Positions 1 through 5,208 of a DNA stretch of 5,208 nt are shown here, one piece after another. The stretch comes from JAEZKC01 sp046538945 (GTDB lineage Bacteria > Fibrobacterota > Chitinivibrionia > Chitinivibrionales > Chitinispirillaceae): NCBI GenBank assembly GCA_046538945.1, contig JBKHHW010000208.1:1-5208 (forward strand). The letters run 5' to 3'. How positions within the stretch are numbered: the first letter of the stretch is position 1; every line of letters starts with the position of its first letter. The translations under genes were made by a program, and so were the position numbers. Under the pieces are notes generated by a model. That model had not been told where the DNA came from and did no database searches. It saw nothing but the letters and a program-made list of their open reading frames with translations.

Positions 1-51
1 ATCCGAATTTGGCCCCTGGCACCGGAAAAACCGAAAAATCCGCTAAACCTC

Positions 52-63
52 TTTTCTAGAAAA
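52..63. repeat. Perfect 12-bp palindrome TTTTCTAGAAAA
   Basis: The 12 bases read identically on both strands. The palindrome lies eight bases before the -10-like TAAAAT (72-77) and would overlap or adjoin a -35 region, a position typical of an operator. No regulator gene is next to it and only one copy is seen, so a regulatory role is inference. Confidence 0.3.
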
Positions 64-163
64 ACTACTAATAAAATAGGGTTTTTTTCAGTTGCAGTCG
101 TTTCCTTCGGAACAATCCGACCTAAAGAGATGATTCTTAACCAGATAGGTGCACTTTCAACTT

Positions 164-170
164 AGAGGAG
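164..170 (+). promoter_or_regulatory. Ribosome binding site that fixes the TTG start of the GH9 gene
   Basis: AGAGGAG ends seven bases before TTG at 178-180. An in-frame TAG at 163-165 overlaps this site and closes the frame upstream. The next in-frame Met is residue 117, beyond the signal peptide and the N-terminal domain. Spacing, the upstream stop and the signal peptide together make TTG the only sensible start. Confidence 0.85.
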
Positions 171-177
171 ATTCATT

Positions 178-2730
178 TTGCCGATTTCAGGACGCTTGCT
201 CAAGACAGCAATTTTTCTCTTGAGCAGTATCATTTTTGTTTTTGCCGAAACTCAGATCCATGTGAATCAGGTGGGATATGAGTTGACCGGTCCCAAACGG
301 GCGGTTGTTCAATCAGAGTCCCGGCTTTCGCAGACAACTGCGTATGTAATAGATCAGAGTGGAACCGTGGTCGATTCCTTCCCTCTTGAGGAGGGCAACC
401 GTGTTCTTCAGTGGCGCGACGGACGGATTTTTTCAGGAATCGATTTCACCTCATTTGAACGGGCTGGTACTTACACTCTCAGAGTGGGTACGGTCGAATC
501 GCCGGCATTCAAGATTGCAGAGAGGATGCTTTTTGAGGAGACCTCTTATGATGCGTTGGTTACGTTTTTCAATGCTTACCGCTGTAAAAACGAAGATATG
601 AAGGATATCGATATTTTCGGTACCAACCAAACGCATAACCTTTATGGTGGCTGGTTTGATGCCTCGGGGGATGCAGGGAAACACCTCTCTCACCTCTCAT
701 TTTCAAACTACTTCAACCCTCAGCAGATACCTATGGTGGTGTGGTCGATTCTTCATGCCGTAGAACTCTATGAAGATCACTTTGGGGCAGCCGGGAAGGA
801 AGAAGCTGCATGGGGTGCAGATTATCTGCTCAGATCCCTCTCCTCAACGGGATACTTCTACATGTCTGCATTCGATAACTGGGGGATAGGGCCTTCCCAT
901 TCTGATCAGGAAGATAACCCATGGTGGGAGATTTGTGAATGGAGTGGTGTAACAGGTAAGCGTTCCGATGGCTACCAGTGCGGAATGCGTCAGGGGGGTG
1001 GTGTTTCCATAGCTGCACTGGCACGAACTGCCGCGGCAGGGATATCCGGTGACAGCAGCGCCGCGGCATACCTTGAGGGCGCAAAGAGGGCCTATGCACA
1101 CCTGAAGGAGAATCCTACTGCCTATCTCAATGATGGCGAATGGAATATACTGGATGATTACACGGCACTTCTTGCAGCAACAGAGCTCTACAATGCAACC
1201 GATGAGGAACAGTACAGAGCGGATGCTGCTGAGTATGCGGCATCTCTTTTGGGCAGGCAGACCACACAGGGATGGTTTTACAGTGATGATGCCCGTAAGC
1301 GCCCGTTCTACCATGCCGCCGAAGAGGGGCTTGTTCCCATCTCCCTTATCCGATACGCTCAGGTGACCAACCCATCTGATATCGCGCAAATACGCGAGAG
1401 TGTTCGAAAAAACCTTCTCTGGTATAAAGAGATAACATCATCCACACACAACCCGTTTGGCTATGTCAAAATGTACAGAAACCCGGAAAATGGCAGTGGT
1501 CCTGTGGACGGAGATCTTGCCCGGGGCAAAACCGCCAGCGCTTCGAGTGTTGAAGGAAGCTTTACAGCAGACAAAGCAGTTAACGGTGTAACATCCGGAA
1601 ACGAAAATCGCTGGTCCAGTGACTTCAATGACGATGAGTGGTTCCAGGTAGATCTCGGTGAAAGCTTTCAAATAGACAAAGTTATTATTGTATGGGAAGC
1701 AGCCTTTGGCAAACAATACAAGATTCAGGTATCTGAAAACGGTGATTCCTGGAGTGATATTGTAGAAGTTACCAATGGAACCGGTGGTACTGACCAACAC
1801 ACATTTGATCCGGTAAGTGGCAGATATGTGCGTATGCAAGGAATTGAACGCGGTTATGAATGGGGTGGTTATTCTATCTTCTCCTTCCAGGTCTTTGGGG
1901 AAACTGCCGATGATTCTTCCGAAACCGCTTCCGGAGAACCATTCTTTTTCATTGCCCACGAAAACGAAACGGGTTACTGGTGGCAGGGACAAAATGCACG
2001 TCTGTCTTCTATGAGCGCAGCGATGGCCATGGGCTCTGTATTTGCCGACCCAAGCGGCGAACTGTGGAAAGAACACTTTTTTGAGATGTCGGTTAACCAG
2101 CTTAACTGGATACTGGGGAATAACCCGTTTCACCTTTCAATGATGACAGGATTTGGTGAAAATGTTTATCCAGACTACTACGTTGTGGTAGATGCTTTGA
2201 ATGGAGGCCACGCCAAGGGTGGTATTTGTAATGGCATAACAGCTAAAAGAGGTACCATTTCCTACGACAATCCTGATGATGATTTCAAAGCCAGCAATCC
2301 AAATGATTTGGAATACATGACTGGTGAGGATTTTGGAGATGAACAATGGAGAAGCTGGCGCTGGGTCGAACAGTGGCTTCCCCACAACGCCTGGTATGTG
2401 ATCGCGGTGACCTCACTCACGTACAATATCGATAACCCATCGGTGTCTGTGAGAAGAGCAGGTATCGCCCCTGCACGACAGCAATTTGCTATGAGAGTAA
2501 AGAATGTATCATCAGTAAGAGTCACTCTTGAACTGGGCCGTGCACTCGATGAAGCAACACCGTTTGCTATCTATGATATCAAGGGAAGAAAAGTGTTCAG
2601 CACCATGCTTACCGAGGGTACAAGAAGCACCGTTCTTTCCATCCCCAAAGCACTTCCATCAGGAACCTACGCGCTGAGCCTCGAGCATCGTAGTTCACCG
2701 GTGACACTTAGAAGTGTGATGATAAGGTAG
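178..2730 (+). CDS. Secreted family 9 glycoside hydrolase (probable endoglucanase) with an internal discoidin domain and a C-terminal T9SS-like sorting domain
   Basis: This is an 850-residue exported enzyme, expected to hydrolyse beta-1,4-glucans such as cellulose by the inverting GH9 mechanism. A signal peptide covers residues 1-23 (basic n-region, hydrophobic core, VFA before the likely cut). An Ig-like CelD_N domain follows at about 25-112. The catalytic (alpha/alpha)6 barrel comes in two parts, about 118-435 and 586-750. Part one carries GGWFDASGD, where D161 and D165 match the catalytic-base region (DAGD in classical members). Part two carries ILGNNP (645-650), GGICNGIT (681-688) and VEQWLPHNA, where E731 aligns with the catalytic acid of the classical NEVAxDxNA motif. 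A discoidin domain is inserted at about 446-576. Residues 758-850 resemble a T9SS type A sorting domain (IYDIKGRKV, then LPSGTYALSL). The start is TTG. The gene stands alone and ends at a strong terminator. Endoglucanase versus processive or xyloglucan activity cannot be decided from sequence. Family assignment is very secure; exact substrate is not. Confidence 0.95.
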   Translation: MPISGRLLKTAIFLLSSIIFVFAETQIHVNQVGYELTGPKRAVVQSESRLSQTTAYVIDQSGTVVDSFPLEEGNRVLQWRDGRIFSGIDFTSFERAGTYTLRVGTVESPAFKIAERMLFEETSYDALVTFFNAYRCKNEDMKDIDIFGTNQTHNLYGGWFDASGDAGKHLSHLSFSNYFNPQQIPMVVWSILHAVELYEDHFGAAGKEEAAWGADYLLRSLSSTGYFYMSAFDNWGIGPSHSDQEDNPWWEICEWSGVTGKRSDGYQCGMRQGGGVSIAALARTAAAGISGDSSAAAYLEGAKRAYAHLKENPTAYLNDGEWNILDDYTALLAATELYNATDEEQYRADAAEYAASLLGRQTTQGWFYSDDARKRPFYHAAEEGLVPISLIRYAQVTNPSDIAQIRESVRKNLLWYKEITSSTHNPFGYVKMYRNPENGSGPVDGDLARGKTASASSVEGSFTADKAVNGVTSGNENRWSSDFNDDEWFQVDLGESFQIDKVIIVWEAAFGKQYKIQVSENGDSWSDIVEVTNGTGGTDQHTFDPVSGRYVRMQGIERGYEWGGYSIFSFQVFGETADDSSETASGEPFFFIAHENETGYWWQGQNARLSSMSAAMAMGSVFADPSGELWKEHFFEMSVNQLNWILGNNPFHLSMMTGFGENVYPDYYVVVDALNGGHAKGGICNGITAKRGTISYDNPDDDFKASNPNDLEYMTGEDFGDEQWRSWRWVEQWLPHNAWYVIAVTSLTYNIDNPSVSVRRAGIAPARQQFAMRVKNVSSVRVTLELGRALDEATPFAIYDIKGRKVFSTMLTEGTRSTVLSIPKALPSGTYALSLEHRSSPVTLRSVMIR
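1513..1905 (+). other. Discoidin (F5/8 type C, CBM32-like) domain inserted within the GH9 catalytic domain
   Basis: Residues 446-576 of the GH9 protein form a complete galactose-binding-like beta-sandwich: LARGKTASASS at the start, DKAVNG, RWSSDF, EWFQVDLG, the YKIQVSENGDSW core strand, RYVRM, and QVFG at the end. These are hallmark positions of the F5/8C / CBM32 fold, which usually binds glycans. Short Gly/Pro and Asp/Ser/Thr-rich linkers flank it (about 438-445 and 575-586). Before it the barrel reads NPFGYVKMYR; after it the barrel resumes with HENETGYWWQGQNARL. The domain is therefore nested in the catalytic fold rather than appended. Glycan binding is inferred from the family; the ligand is unknown. 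Confidence 0.88.
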
Positions 2731-2762
2731 GCGGATATTTACGATTTTTAAGGTAGCCGATG

Positions 2763-2794
2763 AAGCCACAAGCCCCGTGCTCGTGGCTTTTTTT
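2763..2794 (+). terminator. Rho-independent terminator of the GH9 gene
   Basis: An 11-bp stem pairs AAGCCACAAGC (2763-2773) with GCTCGTGGCTT (2779-2789), with one A-C mismatch and a 5-base CCCGT loop. A run of seven T (2788-2794) overlaps the end of the stem. It starts 33 bases after the GH9 stop. On the opposite strand the hairpin is not followed by a T-run, so it probably works only for the plus-strand gene. Confidence 0.9.
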
Positions 2795-2915
2795 ATATGT
2801 ATGCTGCTATTAACCATCCCCGGCCTGCTCATGTTAAACCCACCTTCGGAGTCGATACACGAACTCCTTTCTCCGGAGCCCTCAACCGGCGGAAAAGCTG
2901 ACAAGAGACGCAAAT

Positions 2916-3404
2916 TCACCTCTGCTCCGCACAACCGGGCTTTTTTCTGTCAAGCCAGCCGTAAACCCAGGCGGCGCTAACCGCGAAAACCACATGAAAA
3001 AAACCGTCCGTGGCCACTCCTTTGGCTCCCCACTTCCAGGGAGGGGAAGAGGCTTTAAGCAGCGGAAGAATAATCATTCCTGTTACCCACATGGAGATGA
3101 AATGAAAAAGAGCGGCAACCGTTCTGGTGAACCCGAAAAGAGACAGCACTCCCTGAGCAACACCCCAGACCGTGCCGTAAAAGAAATGCACCATGTAATT
3201 GAACCGCCCCTTCTTCTCCTCCGAATCGGGTGTCACCCCCAACACTGTTGCACCAGCCCGGGCAGGGGTGTCGCTTCCGCTCCTGCCGGTAATCTTCATT
3301 TCAATCTGCTGAGCCAGGGTCATTACCGCAGTGGCAGCGAGTCCGCAGAACAAACCCTTGCCGAAGGCGCAGGCGACCCTACCCAAAGGATTCTCTTCTA
3401 CCAT
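2916..3404 (-). CDS. Small predicted four-helix integral membrane protein, function unknown
   Basis: I do not recognise this 162-residue protein with confidence. Four hydrophobic segments are visible: about 13-31 (with the small-residue run GLAATAVMTLAQ), 70-92, 94-116 and 128-150. A charged loop (about 34-69, with DSEEKKGR) separates helices 1 and 2, and the C-terminus is hydrophilic (DRKKPGCAEQR). Histidines sit in or at helices 2, 3 and 4 (H73, H101, H137), and there is a PPWKW loop at 121-125. The Gly/Ala-rich first helix recalls small membrane families such as DUF1440 or DUF6789, but that is only a resemblance. No signal-peptide cleavage site or catalytic motif is evident. ATG at 3402-3404 is preceded by a near-perfect Shine-Dalgarno, so the start is secure. 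It lies 175 bases after the kinase stop, so it may have its own promoter. It is convergent with the GH9 gene. Confidence 0.8.
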   Translation of the reverse strand: MVEENPLGRVACAFGKGLFCGLAATAVMTLAQQIEMKITGRSGSDTPARAGATVLGVTPDSEEKKGRFNYMVHFFYGTVWGVAQGVLSLFGFTRTVAALFHFISMWVTGMIILPLLKASSPPWKWGAKGVATDGFFHVVFAVSAAWVYGWLDRKKPGCAEQR

Positions 3405-3407
3405 TCT

Positions 3408-3415
3408 TCACCTCC
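3408..3415 (-). promoter_or_regulatory. Strong Shine-Dalgarno of the membrane protein gene
   Basis: On the minus strand GGAGGTGA stands three bases before ATG at 3404-3402. It complements the 16S rRNA tail over eight bases, the best such match in front of any gene here. It confirms both the start codon and that this small gene is real. Confidence 0.85.
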
Positions 3416-3579
3416 ATTTGTGTGTTTCAGGTTGTGATACTAACAGGCGAAAAAGAGACCACAGGACAGCTGTTTCACTCCAGCAATTAAGCTACAAAAA
3501 CAAACGAGACTAATGCCGTTCTCTTCAGAAGACGCATCCGGCCCAATGCTTCCCTGATCGGCAACGTAATTTTGGCGTT
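3416..3579 (-). other. Intergenic gap between the kinase gene and the membrane protein gene
   Basis: I see no clear terminator after the kinase stop: only weak inverted repeats, none followed by a T-run. I also see no convincing sigma-70 promoter. The best -35/-10-like pair on the minus strand, TTAGTC then TTAATT 17 bases later, is poor. A 16-codon open frame (3537-3487, minus) lacks a ribosome binding site. Whether the membrane gene is co-transcribed with the kinases is open. Confidence 0.4.
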
Positions 3580-4749
3580 TCAGATTCCCTTGCCTTTAGA
3601 AAGAGAAAAATGAACCGCCACTCCTCCATCCAGCGATGACCTGACCCACATGCGCCCACCGTGCAGTTCAATGATTCTCTTTGCAACAGCCAGTTCAAAA
3701 CCATCCATCCCCTGCTGACCTTCCTGACCCAGCCTGTAGAACTTTTCAAAAATAAAGTTCAGATCCTCTTCCGGCACCCCTGTACCGGTATCCTCCACAG
3801 CCACCACCACCTCATCTGACCTCTGTCCCACCTCCACCCTGATCCTTCCGCCATCACGCGTATGTTCGACAGCGTTGCGCAGCAGAACCTTCAGAACCCC
3901 TCCGATTTTCTCCCGGTCACCCCTCACCATCACGGAATCTTCCGAATGCGACACCACAGAAAAATCCACTTCAGGAGGGACTTCAAGCTTTTCCGCAGTT
4001 CCGTTTATAAGCTCTACTATATCGAAATCGACTGCTGTAAGGTCGTACACCTTTCCCTCAATCTTGGAAATCTCCATGATCCTGTTGAGAAGTCGGGACA
4101 ATCGACGAGTCTCGTCGGCGATGATTTCCAGATATGTGCGTTTCTCTTCTTCTGTCAGGCTGACATCGTCCGAAAGGAGCGTTTCGGCATACCCAAGCAT
4201 TCCGGTCAGAGGTGTGCGCATCTCATGAGACGCAAGGGAAATGAACTCCGATTTCATTCTGTCCAGATCCCTCAGCATGAAGTTAGCCCTGTCAAGTTCA
4301 AAATTCTTTTCCTGCAATTCTTTATTGGCTTCTTCTATCCGCCTGGAAAACGATTTCCTTTCCTGAAGATTCCGGTAATCGTTAAGTGCACGATTCAGAG
4401 CCGGGACCAGTTTGCAGACATTATGCTTCAGTACATAATCACTTGCTCCTCTTTTGATTATTTCAACCGCCCGCTCTTCCCCGATCGTACCGGATACTAT
4501 TATAACCGGCTTTTCGTATCCGTTTGACCGAACATAGTCAAGTGCCGCGGTGCCGCTGTAGCCCGGAACAGCATAATCCAGAAACACCGCGTCGTAATCT
4601 TCATCTCTGAATTTTTCCCTGAACATCTCACGGTCCGAGACAACCGTTATGGAAGCAGCGATTCCCTCCTCTTCAAGAAGTGCCTCCACCACCTCCGCAT
4701 CCATGCGGTTGTCTTCAAGGTAAAGAATATTCAATATCTGCTCGCCCAA
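3580..4749 (-). CDS. Receiver domain-histidine kinase fusion (REC-HisKA-HATPase)
   Basis: This is a cytoplasmic two-component protein of 389 residues if it starts at TTG 4749. A receiver domain (about 5-122) shows the acidic pair E12-D13, phospho-acceptor D58 (FLDYAVPGYSG), switch residue S86 (VSGTIGEE) and K108 (DYVLKHN). A charged coiled coil (about 123-166) leads into HisKA, with phospho-accepting H175 in SHEMRTPLTG. The ATPase domain (about 272-385) has an N box with N292, a G1 box (D320, G322, G324: DTGTGVP) and an F box (IFEKFYR). The G2 box is degenerate: GMDGFELAVAK (347-357) where GGTGLGLAIAK is usual, with E352 replacing a glycine. No membrane segment or PAS domain is seen, so input is probably phosphorylation of the receiver by the kinase encoded just upstream. 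TTG at 4734 (giving MNILYLEDN) is an alternative start. Longer in-frame ATG starts would overlap the upstream gene by 68-95 bases and add no domain. Confidence 0.92.
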   Translation of the reverse strand: MGEQILNILYLEDNRMDAEVVEALLEEEGIAASITVVSDREMFREKFRDEDYDAVFLDYAVPGYSGTAALDYVRSNGYEKPVIIVSGTIGEERAVEIIKRGASDYVLKHNVCKLVPALNRALNDYRNLQERKSFSRRIEEANKELQEKNFELDRANFMLRDLDRMKSEFISLASHEMRTPLTGMLGYAETLLSDDVSLTEEEKRTYLEIIADETRRLSRLLNRIMEISKIEGKVYDLTAVDFDIVELINGTAEKLEVPPEVDFSVVSHSEDSVMVRGDREKIGGVLKVLLRNAVEHTRDGGRIRVEVGQRSDEVVVAVEDTGTGVPEEDLNFIFEKFYRLGQEGQQGMDGFELAVAKRIIELHGGRMWVRSSLDGGVAVHFSLSKGKGI

Positions 4750-4756
4750 ACATCCA

Positions 4757-4761
4757 CTCCC
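4757..4761 (-). promoter_or_regulatory. Ribosome binding site supporting the TTG 4749 start of the receiver-kinase gene
   Basis: On the minus strand GGGAG ends seven bases before TTG at 4749-4747 and lies within the 16-base gap after the upstream stop (4768-4766). The alternative TTG at 4734 has only a weaker GCGAG six bases ahead. This favours 4749, but the two differ by only five residues. Confidence 0.55.
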
Positions 4762-4765
4762 GCTC

Positions 4766-5208
4766 TTATGAAGGCAGACTGAAGGTGATCGTCGTACCGC
4801 AGCCAACTTCCGATTCAGCCCAAATATTTCCATTGAGACGATTAACAATTCTTTTGGCAATAGCCAACCCCACTCCGGTCCCTCCGAACTCTCTGTCGCT
4901 GTGAAACCTCTGAAAGGGCTCGAACAGCTTTTCCGCGTACTTCATCTCAAAACCCGCACCATTGTCTTTTATAAAAATTTTTTGTCTCTTCTCATCTTCG
5001 ACTTTTCCAATTTCGATTCTCCCCACTTCTCTTCCGGAGGTGAATTTCCAGGCATTGGACAGCAGATTCTGCAGTAATATATGCATCAGACCCCTGTCGG
5101 CCAGGACACTCAGCCCCGGCTCAATAAGCACCTCCACCTTACGGTGAGGTTCGGTCATTCTCAAATGATCAATTATCTCCCGGGCCATCGCACTCACATC
5201 CACCTCCT
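4766..5208 (-). CDS. Sensor histidine kinase, C-terminal part (5' end outside the window)
   Basis: About 147 codons are visible, enough for the whole HATPase domain but not the HisKA or sensory part. Moving along the minus strand there is EVDVSAMAREI, typical of the linker after HisKA, then an N box (NLLSNAWKFT, key Asn at 5056-5054), a G1 box (DNGAGF, Asp at 4966-4964), an F box (LFEPFQRFH), an intact G2 box (FGGTGVGLAIAKRIV), and the usual closing GCGTTITFSLP before TAA. The WKFT, QRFHSDREFGGTG and WAESEVGCG wording resembles the PAS- or phytochrome-type kinases related to Cph1, whose genes often precede a response regulator gene. All ATP-binding motifs are intact, so this should be the active kinase of the pair. 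The next gene starts 16 bases after its stop, so the two are an operon. Confidence 0.93.
   Translation of the reverse strand, partial: EVDVSAMAREIIDHLRMTEPHRKVEVLIEPGLSVLADRGLMHILLQNLLSNAWKFTSGREVGRIEIGKVEDEKRQKIFIKDNGAGFEMKYAEKLFEPFQRFHSDREFGGTGVGLAIAKRIVNRLNGNIWAESEVGCGTTITFSLPS

Larger units (their letters stand above)
1..177 (+). promoter_or_regulatory. Leader region of the GH9 gene (candidate promoter region)
   Basis: This stretch precedes the GH9 start codon. It holds two short A-tracts (26-30 and 34-38), a perfect 12-bp palindrome (52-63), a -10-like TAAAAT at 72-77 with no good -35 partner, a T-tract at 82-88, and a ribosome binding site at 164-170. The A-tracts could act as an UP-type or bent element, but this is inference. 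The GH9 reading frame is open from base 1 to an in-frame TAG at 163-165, with nothing recognisable encoded in it. I therefore treat the region as non-coding leader, although the tail of an upstream gene cannot be excluded. Confidence 0.4.

Noticed and set aside
844..1389. 181-codon antisense frame within the GH9 gene
   Set aside because: Cys-rich, low-sense translation opposite the conserved catalytic barrel; no start signal.
1438..2133. 231-codon open frame antisense to the GH9 gene
   Set aside because: It lies opposite a securely identified coding region and overlaps the discoidin domain, has no ribosome binding site that I can see, and its translation has no recognisable domain. It is a shadow of the sense codons.
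2763..2794. The GH9 terminator as a bidirectional terminator also serving the membrane gene
   Set aside because: On the minus strand the hairpin is followed by TTCATCGG-like sequence rather than a T-run, so termination there is unsupported.
2695..2934. 79-codon minus-strand frame across the convergent spacer
   Set aside because: It crosses the GH9 terminator and the GH9 3' end, overlaps the membrane gene stop, and has no recognisable content.
2777..2980. 67-codon plus-strand frame with a hydrophobic N-terminus after the GH9 gene
   Set aside because: Its GTG start lies inside the terminator hairpin, the hydrophobic stretch is encoded by the T-run and AT-rich spacer, there is no ribosome binding site, and it overlaps the 3' end of the membrane protein gene.
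2994..3437. 147-codon plus-strand frame opposite the membrane protein gene
   Set aside because: The minus-strand frame has a strong Shine-Dalgarno and coherent membrane helices; the plus-strand translation is a basic, Ser/Pro-rich shadow.
3487..3537. 16-codon minus-strand leader-like frame (basic start, then hydrophobic) in the gap before the membrane gene
   Set aside because: No ribosome binding site, too short to judge, and no attenuator-type hairpins around it.
3862..4527. 221-codon plus-strand frame opposite the receiver-kinase
   Set aside because: It is antisense to clear REC and HisKA motifs, and its translation has no domain pattern.
4750..4860. 37-residue N-terminal extension of the receiver-kinase from upstream ATG codons
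   Set aside because: These starts overlap the end of the preceding kinase gene by 68-95 bases, and the added residues lie before the first beta-strand of the receiver without any domain. TTG 4749 has a ribosome binding site.
5201..5208. Shine-Dalgarno-like AGGAGGTG on the minus strand, suggesting a start near 5190
   Set aside because: The bases encode the EEVDV-type linker expected inside a longer kinase, so this is an internal match, and a start here would give a bare ATPase domain.

Overview
The window looks like a piece of the chromosome of a free-living, fibre-degrading Gram-negative bacterium. Three things point that way: an exported family 9 glycoside hydrolase (GH9), a C-terminal segment resembling a type IX secretion (T9SS) sorting domain, and a pair of sensory histidine kinases. 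This mix fits the Fibrobacterota (Fibrobacter / Chitinispirillum-like) or Bacteroidota. I lean to the Fibrobacterota, from the style of the GH9 and of its C-terminal domain and from GC near 50%. This is inference from protein style, not a database result.

Layout. Bases 1-177 are a leader with a perfect 12-bp palindrome, a weak -10-like box and a clear ribosome binding site. Bases 178-2730 (+) encode an 850-residue secreted GH9 enzyme whose catalytic domain is interrupted by a discoidin (F5/8 type C, CBM32-like) domain. A strong rho-independent terminator follows at 2763-2794. About 120 bases of convergent spacer without a supported gene come next. Then there are three genes on the minus strand, in transcription order: the 3' end of a histidine kinase (4766-5208, running off the window), a receiver-plus-histidine-kinase protein (3580-4749), and, after a 175-base gap, a small predicted four-helix membrane protein (2916-3404).

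How they work together. The GH9 gene appears to be a single-gene transcription unit: own leader, own terminator, and convergent with its neighbour. Its product should be exported through Sec and then handed to a T9SS-like outer membrane route, to act on cellulose or a related beta-glucan outside the cell. The two kinases are almost certainly co-transcribed, with 16 bases between stop and start. They look like a short signalling chain in which the first kinase phosphorylates the receiver of the second and so tunes it. The second kinase keeps its phospho-accepting His but has a degenerate G2 ATP-lid motif, so its own kinase activity is in question. Nothing in the sequence links the kinases to the GH9 gene beyond adjacency.

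The most notable points are the domain insertion inside the GH9 catalytic fold, with a local dip in GC, and the degenerate G2 box. I see no mobile element, CRISPR array, tRNA or rRNA.
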